Of a DNA stretch of 64,000 nucleotides, positions 21,160 to 30,911 are shown piece by piece (position 1 is the first letter of the stretch; the number at the start of each line of letters is the position of its first letter). The notes beneath the pieces were generated by a model that searched no databases, was not told the origin of the DNA, and saw nothing but the letters and a program-made list of their open reading frames with translations. Made by a program: the position numbers and the translations under genes. The DNA lies in NCBI RefSeq assembly GCF_002165305.2, contig NZ_CP032286.1, forward strand, positions 2,790,001 to 2,854,000, in the 5' to 3' direction. Origin of the DNA: Acinetobacter sp. WCHA55 (GTDB lineage: Bacteria; Pseudomonadota; Gammaproteobacteria; Pseudomonadales; Moraxellaceae).

Positions 21160-21422
21160 GATTTAATATAAACCTATACAGAATTGTGCTTAGATTAATT
21201 CACCTCCATGCAATTTAAAAGCCATTTATGGTCAGAAATTGACGAGCTTTTAAAATTTCGGCATTTATGACAATTGTGTTACACGATCAGTAACATCGTG
21301 AGCTTCAATTAGACAAATTCAAACTAAAGGTTGAAAATTTAGTAATCCATCTACTCAGTGATAGCAGGCTATGACATACTATTAGCCATAAAACTATCCA
21401 AAAATTGAAACTGGAGCTATCC

Positions 21423-21749
21423 ATGTCTGGCAATATCGTAAATACAACTGATACAAACTTCGACGCTGATGTACTTCAATCAGACGTTCCTGTGCTTGTT
21501 GACTTCTGGGCAGGCTGGTGCGCGCCATGTAAAGCAATTGCACCTGTATTAGAAGTATTGGCGAACGAATACGAAGGTAAAGTGAAGATTGTTAAAGTTG
21601 ACGTGACTTCTTGCGAAGCAACGGCTGTGAACTATAACATCCGTAACATCCCTGCATTACTCATGTTCAAAAATGGTGAAGTTGTTGCCCAACAAGTGGG
21701 CGCTGCACCAAAATCGAAATTGACTGCTTTTATTGAAGAAAACATTTAA
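21423..21749 (+). CDS. trxA: thioredoxin 1
   Basis: The 108-residue protein has the thioredoxin fold with active-site cysteines Cys33 and Cys36 in WCAPCK and the cis-Pro at 77 (RNIPALL). The usual WCGPC has Ala in place of Gly here. A third cysteine (Cys64, TSCEA) is near the fold's back side. It reduces ribonucleotide reductase, methionine sulfoxide reductase and other disulfides using NADPH via TrxB. Start at 21423 is set by GGAG 6-9 nt upstream; the frame opens at 21405. Divergent from ppx. Confidence 0.96.
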   Translation: MSGNIVNTTDTNFDADVLQSDVPVLVDFWAGWCAPCKAIAPVLEVLANEYEGKVKIVKVDVTSCEATAVNYNIRNIPALLMFKNGEVVAQQVGAAPKSKLTAFIEENI

Positions 21750-21771
21750 GCATCCATTTAGATTGAAAATG

Positions 21772-21804
21772 AAATACGCTGTCTAAACAACAGCGTATTT
21801 TTTT
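21772..21804 (+). terminator. trxA terminator
   Basis: An 11-bp stem, AAATACGCTGT (21772-21782) with ACAGCGTATTT (21790-21800), is followed by a T-run ending at 21804. Strong Rho-independent terminator. Confidence 0.9.
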
Positions 21805-22079
21805 CGGCTATAAATTGACAAGTCTGCCTTTCTCTCTTATATTGCATGATCAAGAGATAAAGGATTATTCAATCCTGTCATTTTCTTAAAAGACACAACA
21901 CATAAGATCGCCGCTCGGCAATACAAATTGTTTTGACACGTTTCTCTTCAAACAATGAATCAGTCCTCTGAATTGTTATAGTTCAAATACAATTGCGTTA
22001 CTTCATTGCATGTCTGCGGCTAAATGTTGCTTCCTTTTCATCCTGTAATTTAGAATTTTTGATTCTTATCTGACCTCCT
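21805..22079 (+). promoter_or_regulatory. rho upstream/leader region, no gene
   Basis: These are 275 non-coding bases before rho. The last ~60 are pyrimidine-rich (TTGCTTCCTTTTCATCC, then GACCTCCT directly before the ATG) and contain no purine-rich Shine-Dalgarno. Rho is known to autoregulate through its leader in E. coli, and a C/U-rich unstructured leader would suit this. That link is inference. Confidence 0.45.
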
Positions 22080-23348
22080 ATGAATTTAACCGAACTCAAG
22101 AAAAAACCGATTGGCGAACTCATCAAAATTGCTGAATTTATGGGCCTCGAAGGAATGGCTCGTAACCGTAAGCAAGACATTATTTTTGCCATCTTAAAGC
22201 GCCATGCAATGAATGGTGAAGAGATCTTTGGTGATGGCGTTTTGGAAATTCTGTCAGATGGCTTCGGCTTCTTACGCTCTGCAGCAGGTTCTTACCTTGC
22301 AGGCCCAGATGACATTTATGTTAGCCCATCTCAAATTCGTCGTTTCAATCTACGTACTGGTGACACCATTACGGGAACCATTCGCCCACCCAAAGAAGGC
22401 GAACGTTATTTTGCACTGTTAAAAGTGAACCAAATTAACTACGACACGCCAGAAAACTCACGTAACAAAATCTTGTTTGAAAACTTAACACCACTTTTCC
22501 CGACCGAGCAATTGGTAATGGAGCTTGGTAACGGGACGACAGAAGATTTAACTGCACGTGTGGTTGACTTGGTTGCACCTATCGGTAAGGGCCAGCGTTC
22601 AATTATCGTAGCGCCGCCAAAAGCGGGTAAAACAATGTTGTTACAAAACATCGCTCAGTCGATTGTGCGTAACAACCCTGAATGCTTCCTGATCGTTCTT
22701 CTGATTGACGAACGCCCTGAAGAAGTGACAGAAATGGAGCGTACTGTTCGTGGTGAAGTCATTGCGTCAACGTTTGATGAATCTCCTGCTCGTCACGTTC
22801 AAGTGGCTGAAATGGTGATTGAAAAAGCAAAACGTTTGGTTGAGCACAAGAAAGATGTTGTGATTCTGCTCGACTCCATTACCCGTTTAGCACGTGCTTA
22901 CAATACGGTTGTTCCTTCATCTGGTAAGGTTTTAACTGGTGGTGTGGATGCACATGCGCTTGAACGCCCTAAGCGTTTCTTCGGTGCAGCACGTAATATT
23001 GAAGAAGGTGGCTCACTAACCATCATTTCTACAGCTCTGATTGAAACAGGCAGTAAAATGGATGAAGTGATCTATGAAGAATTTAAAGGTACAGGTAACC
23101 AAGAAATTACACTGGATCGCCGTATTGCGGAAAAGCGTGTCTTCCCTGCGATGAACATCAAAAAGTCTGGCACCCGTCGCGAAGAGCGTCTAATGTCTGA
23201 GGATAATCTACGTAAGGTTTGGATTTTACGTAAGTTACTTCATACCCAAGATGAACTTGCAGCCATGGAATTTTTACTTGATCGCATGAAAGAAACCAAA
23301 ACCAACGATGATTTCTTTGATCAAATGAAACGTAAAGCAACCAGCTAA
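22080..23348 (+). CDS. rho: transcription termination factor Rho
   Basis: The 422-residue protein has the N-terminal helical domain ([22 protein letters not shown]), the primary RNA-binding OB fold with RNP1-like GFGFLR at 61-66, and a RecA-like motor with Walker A APPKAGKT at 178-185 and [13 protein letters not shown]. The hexameric ATP-driven RNA translocase ends transcription of untranslated RNA. The start is fixed by the conserved N terminus although no Shine-Dalgarno is visible. trxA upstream is the classic trxA-rho order of gammaproteobacteria. Confidence 0.97.
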   Translation: MNLTELKKKPIGELIKIAEFMGLEGMARNRKQDIIFAILKRHAMNGEEIFGDGVLEILSDGFGFLRSAAGSYLAGPDDIYVSPSQIRRFNLRTGDTITGTIRPPKEGERYFALLKVNQINYDTPENSRNKILFENLTPLFPTEQLVMELGNGTTEDLTARVVDLVAPIGKGQRSIIVAPPKAGKTMLLQNIAQSIVRNNPECFLIVLLIDERPEEVTEMERTVRGEVIASTFDESPARHVQVAEMVIEKAKRLVEHKKDVVILLDSITRLARAYNTVVPSSGKVLTGGVDAHALERPKRFFGAARNIEEGGSLTIISTALIETGSKMDEVIYEEFKGTGNQEITLDRRIAEKRVFPAMNIKKSGTRREERLMSEDNLRKVWILRKLLHTQDELAAMEFLLDRMKETKTNDDFFDQMKRKATS

Positions 23349-23365
23349 TTCGACCTGCTTCATCT

Positions 23366-23396
23366 AAAAAAAGGCTGTCTTAACGACAGCCTTTTT
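23366..23396 (+). terminator. rho terminator
   Basis: GGCTGTC (23373-23379) pairs with GACAGCC (23385-23391), flanked by A7 and T5. Rho-independent terminator following the rho gene itself. Confidence 0.88.
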
Positions 23397-23761
23397 ATTT
23401 GGTTGACTTAACTTACACAAAGCAACATTTCATCCGATTCTCTGTAAACTTATTTACAAGTTTTTGATAAATAAAAATTTGAAATTAAAAACCTTCATCT
23501 TTTTAAATGTTTATTCAGTACTTCTCCAATACAAACCTCATCATTAATTGTTATTTTCTGTTAAAAAAGACCTGCTTTTAGACCTTTTTTATCACTTTTT
23601 TCATCCTAGCTAGTAGCAATTCAAAATGCGCAGTGATAGCATATTTGCAGACCAGTTAGGCTGCTCCTGCATTGTTAGTCCCTAGCAAAATTAGGAACAA
23701 TAAAAGCACACAACAGACTAACGTCGGTTTTTTTTAATCTCATATTTTAGAGAGTGATGCC
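23397..23761 (+). promoter_or_regulatory. structured leader upstream of alanine-rich lipoprotein
   Basis: There is no ORF in these 365 bases. At 23673-23724 GTTAGTC pairs with GACTAAC, enclosing a CCTA/TAGG mini-hairpin. GTCGG and eight T residues follow (about 23728-23735), 27 nt before the gene. It could be a leader hairpin of a highly expressed mRNA, or the end of a small RNA. No clear promoter could be assigned. Confidence 0.35.
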
Positions 23762-24019
23762 ATGTTATTCAAAAAAATCGCTATTGCTGCTGCAGTTGCT
23801 ACTACTTTAGCTTTCGTTGGCTGTGCTAAGAAAGAAGAAGCTCCTGCTGCTGCTGCTGCTTCTGAAGTTGCTGCTGCTTCTGAAGCTGTTCAAGCTGCTT
23901 CTGAAGTTGCTGTAGATGCTGCTGCTGCTGCTTCTGAAGCTACTGTTGCTGCTTCTGAAGCTACTGCTGCTGCTTCTGAAGCTACTGTAGCTGCTGCTTC
24001 TGAAGCTAAAGCTCACTAA
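23762..24019 (+). CDS. small alanine-rich coiled-coil lipoprotein
   Basis: The 85-residue product has a lipoprotein signal peptide with a FVGC lipobox, so the mature protein starts at Cys21 with 65 residues. After AKKEEAP it is nearly all Ala, Ser, Glu, Val and Thr. Ser-Glu pairs lie at 34, 40, 47, 58, 65, 72 and 80, a mostly 7- and 11-residue spacing that suits an alanine coiled coil. Ala codons are almost all GCT, a sign of high expression. The size and helix resemble Braun lipoprotein, but the C terminus (EAKAH) lacks the terminal Lys used for murein linkage. Function unknown. Confidence 0.85.
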   Translation: MLFKKIAIAAAVATTLAFVGCAKKEEAPAAAAASEVAAASEAVQAASEVAVDAAAAASEATVAASEATAAASEATVAAASEAKAH

Positions 24020-24040
24020 TCTTTTAGAGATTAGTCAAAA

Positions 24041-24065
24041 AGAGAGCCTCTGGCTCTCTTTTTTT
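24041..24065 (+). terminator. lipoprotein gene terminator
   Basis: AGAGAGCC (24041-24048), a TCT loop and GGCTCTCT (24052-24059) are followed by T7. Strong Rho-independent terminator. Confidence 0.92.
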
Positions 24066-24130
24066 ATGCTCAAAATTTATCGAATAAAAATCATCACAAC
24101 GCCTATCAACTACTGCTAATCATGCAATTG

Positions 24131-24160
24131 ATAAAAAAAAAAGCAGATCAATCGATCTGC
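24131..24160 (-). terminator. ihfA terminator overlapping the coding end
   Basis: On the minus strand GCAGATC and GATCTGC pair around a GATT loop, then ten U residues follow. The 5' arm covers the last sense codons of ihfA and the stop codon sits in the loop/3' arm, so the terminator is embedded in the gene end. Confidence 0.85.
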
Positions 24161-24444
24161 TCATTTCCCACACGCTGGCGGAATTTCTGCCCTGCGCGGA
24201 AGGTCACTACACGGCGTGCAGAAATCGGAATTTCTTCACCCGTTTTCGGGTTACGGCCTGGGCGTTGGCGTTTATCACGCAACTCAAAGTTACCAAAACC
24301 CGAAAGTTTAACTTGTTCACCAGAGATTAGCGCTTGGCTAATCTCATCAAAAAACAACTCGACCATTTGTTTAGCTTCACGACGGTTTAAACTCGTGAGC
24401 TCACTTAGATGGTCAGCCATTTCCGCTTTTGTTAATGCTGTCAT
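24148..24444 (-). CDS. ihfA: integration host factor subunit alpha
   Basis: The 98-residue HU/IHF-family protein has the DNA-intercalating beta arm, with [17 protein letters not shown] carrying the conserved Pro at the arm tip, and the N-terminal [13 protein letters not shown] of IhfA. With IhfB it bends DNA sharply at specific sites in transcription, replication and recombination. Its ATG overlaps the pheT stop by 4 bases, so translation is coupled; pheS-pheT-ihfA is the standard gammaproteobacterial order. Confidence 0.96.
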   Translation of the reverse strand: MTALTKAEMADHLSELTSLNRREAKQMVELFFDEISQALISGEQVKLSGFGNFELRDKRQRPGRNPKTGEEIPISARRVVTFRAGQKFRQRVGNEQID

Positions 24445-26822
24445 GAAGCCCTCAATGTCGCCTGATAAGTGTTTTCCAACACATGTAAAATATGATCCAT
24501 ACCGGATTTAATTTCAGCATCCTCAAGCGTACGTGATGGGTGTTGCCAAAGAAGCGCAAATGCCAATGAGCGCTTACCCTCTTCAACGCCTTGCCCAGTG
24601 TACACATCGAACAACCAAGTCGAGTCTAAAAGCTCACCACCTGTTTTTTCGATAAGTTGCTGAATTTCACTTACATTTATCTTATCACTAATTAAAAGCG
24701 CAATATCACGTCTAACCGACGGAAAACGTGATAATTCTGTAAAATTAGATACATAAGTTTGCAAAACAGCCGATTGATCAAGTTCAGCCACCCAAGTTGT
24801 GCTCAAATCCAGTGCATCTTCTAAAGATGGATGTAATCGACCAAAGTAACCAATAGATTGACCATGGACTAAAACCTCAGCAGACTGACCCGGATGCAAC
24901 CAACTACGTTCAGAGCGAACATATTCAACCTGCACACGACCTGCTGCCAATACTTCTTCAATTTCGCCTTTGAAATCAAAGAAATCCATAGCTTGAGGTT
25001 TAGCATGCCAAGTTTCTGACGTTTTTGCACCTGTTGCAATCACTGCAAGGGTAGGAATTTGTTTCAAATCATGAATAGATTCAGCATCTTGATAGTCGAA
25101 ACGTAAGCCGAGTTCAAAGAAACGCACACGACTTTGTTGGCGGTTTACGTTATATTGCACACACGGAATCAAACTAGAAAGCAGTGTTGAACGCATTACT
25201 GCTAAATCACTGGAAATCGGGTTAGCCAAAGCCAAAGGATTCACAGCCGCATTGAGTTGCTTCTCAAGCTTTAAGTCTGCAAAGCTAAAGCTAATTGCTT
25301 CTTGATAACCCAAAGTCACGAGGGTTTGACGAAGCTGAGCCACTTCAAATTGGTCTTGATATTGAGCCAATTGCGCTTCAATTTTTGGCAAACTGATTTG
25401 AATATTGTCATAACCATGAATACGCGCAACTTCTTCAATCAGGTCTTGGTAGATCGCCATATCATAACGGTGTGAAGGCGGAACCACTGACCACTGACCT
25501 TCTGCTTTAACCGTCACAGCACAACCTAAACGGGTCAATGCATCCGCAATAAATTCAGCATCTACGCGATAACCAAGCAATTGATCCACTTGCGCTTGTT
25601 CCAGCTCAATCGCTTCACGCTTCGGTAAAACTGCCGTTTGTTCTACAGTCGTAATCGGACCGAACTCACCACCCGCCAATTCTGCAATCAATTGTGATGC
25701 ACGATGCATCGCTAGCATTGGTAGTTCAAAATCGACACCACGTTCATAACGCTGCGACGCATCCGTATGTAAACCAAAACTACGCGCACGGCCCGCAATA
25801 GCTAATGGAGCAAAGAACGCAGACTCTAAGAAAATGTCTTGGGTTTCATCACTAACAGATGAAGACAAGCCACCCATGATGCCTGCAATCGCCAATGCTT
25901 TTTCATCATCCGCAATCACCATGACTTTTTCATTGAGCTCAACTTCTTGTTCATTCAGTAGAACCAATTTTTCAGTTGCATTCGCTTGACGAACTTGAAC
26001 CGAACCTTGAATTTTTGCCGCATCAAAAGCATGTAACGGTTGACCTAACTCCATCAGTACATAGTTGGTAATATCAACCAAAATACTGTGCTGACGAATC
26101 CCTGAGCGAACCAAGGCACGTTCCATCCACTCTGGGGTTGCTGCTTTGGTATTCACATTTTTAATCACACGACCTAAATAGCGCGGGCAGCCTTCCGTGC
26201 TCACTACGACTTTTTTCTCATCGGCAATGGTCGCAGCAACGGCATTAATTTCAGGTGCAGTCACGGTCAGTTGATTAATCACCCCAATTTCACGGGCAAT
26301 ACCACGAATACTGAAACAGTCACCACGGTTTGGCGTGATGCTGATATCAATCACATGATCATCAAGCTGTAAATACTCACGAACATCCACACCGATAGGT
26401 GCATCTGTAGGCAATTCTAAAAGACCATCAATTTTATCTTCTAAATCAATTTCAGATGCACCACACAACATGCCTTGTGATTCAATGCCACGAAGTTTGC
26501 CTTTTTTGATTTTGAAATCACCTGGAAGTACCGCACCAATGGTTGCCACAGGGGCTTTCATACCGACACGTACGTTTGGCGCACCACACACAATTTGTAA
26601 TGGTTCACCTGAACCAATATTGACAGTTGTCACACGTAAACGGTCTGCATCAGGATGTTGTTCTACGGTCAACACTTCACCAACCACCACGCCAGTGAAC
26701 GGTTTTGCCGCTGGTGATAAATCATCGACTTCCAAGCCCAACATGGTTAGTTGGTCAGATAACGTATTGCTATCAACGGCTGGGTTCACCCATGTACGCA
26801 ACCAATTTTCGCTAATTTTCAT
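24441..26822 (-). CDS. pheT: phenylalanyl-tRNA synthetase beta subunit
   Basis: The 793-residue protein has an N-terminal EMAP/tRNA-binding domain (about 40-150, [17 protein letters not shown]), B3/B4 editing and B5 domains, the class II-like core and a C-terminal ferredoxin-fold anticodon-binding domain ([16 protein letters not shown]). It forms the alpha2-beta2 enzyme with PheS and edits mischarged Tyr-tRNA-Phe. Start at 26822 follows an AAGGAAATTGA ribosome-binding site. Confidence 0.97.
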   Translation of the reverse strand: MKISENWLRTWVNPAVDSNTLSDQLTMLGLEVDDLSPAAKPFTGVVVGEVLTVEQHPDADRLRVTTVNIGSGEPLQIVCGAPNVRVGMKAPVATIGAVLPGDFKIKKGKLRGIESQGMLCGASEIDLEDKIDGLLELPTDAPIGVDVREYLQLDDHVIDISITPNRGDCFSIRGIAREIGVINQLTVTAPEINAVAATIADEKKVVVSTEGCPRYLGRVIKNVNTKAATPEWMERALVRSGIRQHSILVDITNYVLMELGQPLHAFDAAKIQGSVQVRQANATEKLVLLNEQEVELNEKVMVIADDEKALAIAGIMGGLSSSVSDETQDIFLESAFFAPLAIAGRARSFGLHTDASQRYERGVDFELPMLAMHRASQLIAELAGGEFGPITTVEQTAVLPKREAIELEQAQVDQLLGYRVDAEFIADALTRLGCAVTVKAEGQWSVVPPSHRYDMAIYQDLIEEVARIHGYDNIQISLPKIEAQLAQYQDQFEVAQLRQTLVTLGYQEAISFSFADLKLEKQLNAAVNPLALANPISSDLAVMRSTLLSSLIPCVQYNVNRQQSRVRFFELGLRFDYQDAESIHDLKQIPTLAVIATGAKTSETWHAKPQAMDFFDFKGEIEEVLAAGRVQVEYVRSERSWLHPGQSAEVLVHGQSIGYFGRLHPSLEDALDLSTTWVAELDQSAVLQTYVSNFTELSRFPSVRRDIALLISDKINVSEIQQLIEKTGGELLDSTWLFDVYTGQGVEEGKRSLAFALLWQHPSRTLEDAEIKSGMDHILHVLENTYQATLRAS

Positions 26823-26837
26823 AAATTCAATTTCCTT

Positions 26838-26940
26838 AATCTCCCCCTAACCCCTTCTGTATAAAAGAGGTGAAAGCCACGTACTCTATTTTTGACTGTG
26901 AAAGTCCCCCTTTCTTAAAGGGGGATTTAGGGGGATTTCT
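26838..26940. repeat. inverted pair of REP-like repeats between pheS and pheT
   Basis: One copy, 26838-26877, reads AATCTCCCCCTAACCCCTTC then AAAAGAGGTGAAAG. The second, 26898-26940, is the same layout on the other strand (its reverse complement reads AAATCCCCCTAAATCCCCC then AAAGGGGGACTTTC). The second copy has a perfect CCCCCTTT/AAAGGGGG hairpin. Together they form a BIME-like unit inside an operon. Confidence 0.7.
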
Positions 26941-26976
26941 ATAAACCTTTAAATTGTTAAATTTGTATTTAAACCA

Positions 26977-27978
<1,002 letters not shown>

Positions 27979-28114
27979 TTATAAAATTAATAAAACCCCA
28001 TATTCTATCAGTTTTTAAGCGTGTTGATGAAGCTCTACGATCAGGAAAATTTATTTAGTACATGGTTTTATAATCAGGTTAAGATAGGGCCATCATAGAA
28101 GAGAACAATAAACG

Positions 28115-29131
28115 ATGTCGCTTGATCCTATTTGGCAACAACAACTTACTCTAGTGACTTATGGCAATGAATATTTGCGTCACAACCTAAGTTTCCAACG
28201 TTGGTTAGAACATGCCATTTTTGACCGACATTGCTTTCAGTTTCGTGATCTGAATAGCCAACATTTACTGGCTCAGCATTTTCAGGTATGGCTTGAAGCC
28301 TTAAAAAAGCAAGGGGTCAAACAGCTCAGTCTGCATAGCTCAACATTGCTAGCAGATGAAAAGAACCCAAACCCAAATATTGAACTCCTTGCCACCCCAC
28401 ATATTATTGTTAGCCACCAAGCACAGCAAAAAACAGCTTGGATTTTCGGTAAAGAACTGGCTGAGTGGTACAGCGCTGAACACGATTTTATAATTCCAAA
28501 AGCACAACAAAGCTCAATCCGTAGTGAAAATTTATGGCGTTTTGAACTGAATCATAAACTCAGCAAACGCATTGAAGCGGATTTACAAACGCCGAAATGG
28601 GATGAAATCGAAAACTTTACCGAACAAGAACTTTTTAGTGCGTCATTTGCACAAGGTTTAGTAGAGCCTGAGGTGGTAACCTTACCTTACTATGGACAAC
28701 AAGATGCCACAGATGAAGCCCACCATCTCTCTCTTTTACCGACAGACTACGCCGCTGATTATGCACACCAAACGCTGTATCGTTTAGATGCACTATCAGC
28801 ATTGATCCAGACTAAGATTCAACATCCTTACAATGCAGAAGGCCAAGTGCTCACGCCAGATGAGCAATTAAATCTACGTCATTTTGAACAAAAGATTGAT
28901 GATTTAAAGACCAAGTTCATTGTGAAAGTGGCCAATCACTATCAAACCGCACAGCTAAGCCCCAAAAATACAACTACACCACTTGATGCACGTCATCATT
29001 CATCACCTAAATTAAGTGCGATAGAGGCCAAGCCTCATGAAACACAGCATAAATCTGGAAAAACTGGGGTATTTGCTTTAATCCTGATTACGATTTTAAT
29101 TTGTGTAGTTGGCTATTATTTTGGCTTATAA
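28115..29131 (+). CDS. unknown protein with C-terminal membrane anchor
   Basis: I do not recognise this 338-residue protein. It lacks a signal peptide and is hydrophilic for about 310 residues. A Pro/Ser/His/Lys-rich linker follows (about 285-315) and then a single hydrophobic segment (GVFALILITILICVVGYYF) at the very end. That layout is of a tail-anchored inner-membrane protein with a cytoplasmic domain. Residues 225-265 contain charged helices that may be coiled coil. The gene is monocistronic, divergent from pheS and followed by a strong terminator. Confidence 0.75.
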   Translation: MSLDPIWQQQLTLVTYGNEYLRHNLSFQRWLEHAIFDRHCFQFRDLNSQHLLAQHFQVWLEALKKQGVKQLSLHSSTLLADEKNPNPNIELLATPHIIVSHQAQQKTAWIFGKELAEWYSAEHDFIIPKAQQSSIRSENLWRFELNHKLSKRIEADLQTPKWDEIENFTEQELFSASFAQGLVEPEVVTLPYYGQQDATDEAHHLSLLPTDYAADYAHQTLYRLDALSALIQTKIQHPYNAEGQVLTPDEQLNLRHFEQKIDDLKTKFIVKVANHYQTAQLSPKNTTTPLDARHHSSPKLSAIEAKPHETQHKSGKTGVFALILITILICVVGYYFGL

Positions 29132-29149
29132 GCTATTAGAAATATATCA

Positions 29150-29180
29150 AAGCGCTCCTATCAACGAGCGCTTTTTTTTT
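29150..29180 (+). terminator. terminator after tail-anchored protein gene
   Basis: AAGCGCTC (29150-29157) pairs with GAGCGCTT (29166-29173) and runs into a tract of about nine T residues. Confidence 0.88.
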
Positions 29181-29195
29181 ACGGGCTCAACTTTT

Positions 29196-29408
29196 TCAGG
29201 CAGTAATTAGAAGATTGAAAGGTCGGATTTTGATTTGCACCTTATGCTGATTGGCATGTTGATTAATATAATGATTAACTGAAACAACCTCACCTTCCAG
29301 CTTCGCATCAGGGCCATACATAATTTTGACTGACTCACCTTTTCTGGGAATCATTTGTAATTCCACTGTGATACTTCCCTGTCCCATCCCAGTAATTTCT
29401 GCAAGCAT
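29196..29408 (-). CDS. small uncharacterised protein (70 aa)
   Basis: This is a 70-residue basic protein with a mostly beta-strand pattern (GQGSITVELQMIPRKGESVKIMYGP, KLEGEVVSVNHYI) suggestive of a small beta-barrel; no family is recognised. The start is supported by AGGAG 6-10 nt upstream of ATG. It is convergent with the preceding plus-strand gene. It has no signal peptide or cysteine. A PilZ-like or SH3-like fold is possible but not shown. Confidence 0.65.
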   Translation of the reverse strand: MLAEITGMGQGSITVELQMIPRKGESVKIMYGPDAKLEGEVVSVNHYINQHANQHKVQIKIRPFNLLITA

Positions 29409-29552
29409 ATCCTACTCCTTTTCTTTTTAATCTTTTTATTTATTAGGCATCTATCACATTTCAGATTAAAGCAGATTTATGTAACCAAAGTTCAGCTATG
29501 GTTTTACATATAAGACTTCATTTTTTCATGTTTCATAAATTTAAGCTGTACT

Positions 29553-30092
29553 CTACTCAATCACCAATTGATCTAAAAAGTTTTTCACCTGTTTAGGTGT
29601 CTTTAGATGAATCCACTTTATATGCTGATATTCGGGCATCTGCATCATGTTTAAATATTTTTTTCTATTTTTAGCATGGGTTTTTACCATCCACCAAATG
29701 ATTGAATCCCGACCAAACATACGCAAGAGGCTTTCACGATTATTGGAGTTTGCCCATAAATCTTGTTGCGCCCATACACGTTGAACAGCACGTTTCACAG
29801 AACGATACAGATTGACCGGAAACGGCAAGTCCAACCAAATAACCGTGTCAATTTCCGCCCATTTCACAGGAATGGCTCGGGTATAGTTACCATCGATCAC
29901 ATAGCCCTGTGTCGCCTTTTGTACTTCTGACTCAATCTTGGCAAAGAACAACTCATCAGGACATTCTTGCCAGTCGTCTAACCAAAACAAATTATCCAAC
30001 TCGATATAGTGCAAATCTAATTTTTCGGCCAACGCTCTGGAAAATGTAGATTTTCCTGTAGCAGAAGTTCCTACAACATTGATTCTTTTCAT
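29553..30092 (-). CDS. P-loop kinase-like protein (adenylate-kinase/FlaR-like)
   Basis: The 179-residue protein begins with a Walker A motif, GTSATGKST at 8-16. ELDNLFWLDDW, GYVIDGNYTR and IDTVIWLDLP follow, as in the small P-loop NTPases annotated as adenylate kinase or 'topology modulation' FlaR-like proteins. A phosphotransfer reaction is likely but the substrate is unknown. It lies downstream of rplT on the same strand but behind its terminator, so it is probably its own unit. Confidence 0.8.
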   Translation of the reverse strand: MKRINVVGTSATGKSTFSRALAEKLDLHYIELDNLFWLDDWQECPDELFFAKIESEVQKATQGYVIDGNYTRAIPVKWAEIDTVIWLDLPFPVNLYRSVKRAVQRVWAQQDLWANSNNRESLLRMFGRDSIIWWMVKTHAKNRKKYLNMMQMPEYQHIKWIHLKTPKQVKNFLDQLVIE

Positions 30093-30200
30093 TGTACTGG
30101 CCTAACGCTGATGCGGTCTTTCTTATCATATGTAATTATGGTTGTATCACAGTCTCGCCTTTGACCCATAAAAAATTTGATTCAAAAAATAATAGGCCAT

Positions 30201-30231
30201 AAAAAAGACCGCTAAAAAGCGGTCTTTTTTT
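30201..30231. terminator. bidirectional terminator after rplT
   Basis: GACCGCT (30207-30213) and AGCGGTC (30218-30224) form a stem with an AAAA loop, flanked by A6 and T7. It ends the minus-strand rpmI-rplT transcript. Confidence 0.9.
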
Positions 30232-30244
30232 AAGCCTTAAAGAC

Positions 30245-30604
30245 TTATGCAGCTAATGCATCTTTAGCTTTAGAAGCTAAAGCAGCAAATGCAACTGCGT
30301 CATGCATAGCAATGTCAGCAAGTACGCGACGGTCGATAATCACTTGAGCTTTTTTCAAGCCAGCGATCATACGGCTGTACGATAAACCATTTAGACGAGC
30401 ACCAGCATTAATACGCGCAATCCATAGAGCACGGAATTGACGTTTTTTCTGACGACGGTCACGGTAAGCGTATTGACCCGCTTTGATTACTGCTTGGAAC
30501 GCTACGCGATATACGCGTGAACGAGCGCCGTAGTAACCTTTAGCACGAGCAAGAATTTTTTTATGACGGCGATGAGCCTGTACACCACGTTTTACACGAG
30601 CCAT
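30245..30604 (-). CDS. rplT: 50S ribosomal protein L20
   Basis: The 119-residue, very basic protein matches L20 throughout ([49 protein letters not shown]). It is an early 23S rRNA-binding assembly protein and, in E. coli, a translational repressor of rpmI-rplT. It follows rpmI after 11 bp. Confidence 0.98.
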   Translation of the reverse strand: MARVKRGVQAHRRHKKILARAKGYYGARSRVYRVAFQAVIKAGQYAYRDRRQKKRQFRALWIARINAGARLNGLSYSRMIAGLKKAQVIIDRRVLADIAMHDAVAFAALASKAKDALAA

Positions 30605-30615
30605 TTATAATCTCC

Positions 30616-30810
30616 TTAGATGTATGGGCACATACGACGAACTGAAGCAACGTCACTCACGTGAACCATTACACAGCCGCGTAATTGACGAATACGCTTA
30701 GCAGATTTTTTGGTCAAAATGTGGCGTTTGAACGCTTGTTTACGCTTGAAACCGTTAGCAGTAGCTTTAAAACGCTTAGCTGCACCACGGCGAGTTTTCA
30801 TCTTAGGCAT
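30616..30810 (-). CDS. rpmI: 50S ribosomal protein L35
   Basis: The 64-residue basic protein starts [15 protein letters not shown], the L35 signature. It is translated with rplT. infC, usually immediately upstream, is about 4.2 kb away here, and this gene has its own apparent promoter and leader. Confidence 0.97.
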   Translation of the reverse strand: MPKMKTRRGAAKRFKATANGFKRKQAFKRHILTKKSAKRIRQLRGCVMVHVSDVASVRRMCPYI

Positions 30811-30882
30811 AACAACCTCTTTTGAACACCTGTTCGGAACGTTTGCACCATTGCAAAACGACCTGCAGGTAAGGGAGCGAAT
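30811..30882 (-). promoter_or_regulatory. structured rpmI-rplT mRNA leader (candidate L20 operator)
   Basis: On the minus strand the ~70-nt leader contains the palindrome ACCTGCAGGT. A TTTGCA/TGCAAA hairpin with an ATGG loop (30842-30857) and a GAAC/GTTC hairpin with an AGGT loop (30824-30835) follow, then AGAGG before the ATG. The AGGT loop could pair with the upstream ACCT to form a pseudoknot. L20 is known to control translation through a pseudoknot in E. coli; whether this leader does is inference. Confidence 0.4.
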
Positions 30883-30911
30883 ATTCTAATCGAACTTTGT
30901 CTAAAACAAAA
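30883..30911 (-). promoter_or_regulatory. candidate rpmI-rplT promoter
   Basis: TTTTGT (30906-30911) and TAGAAT (30883-30888) are 17 nt apart on the minus strand. This gives rpmI-rplT its own promoter, as expected if it is no longer read from thrS-infC. Confidence 0.45.

Noticed and set aside
23807..24016. Minus-strand ORF rich in Ser/Phe/Arg repeats
   Set aside because: It is the mirror of the GCT/TCT/GAA repeats in the alanine-rich lipoprotein; no start context and no family.
24122..24511. 129-residue plus-strand ORF across ihfA
   Set aside because: It is antisense to ihfA and the pheT end and carries no recognisable domain.
26470..26850. 126-residue plus-strand ORF
   Set aside because: Antisense to the pheT N-terminal domain and runs into the repeat pair; no ribosome-binding site.
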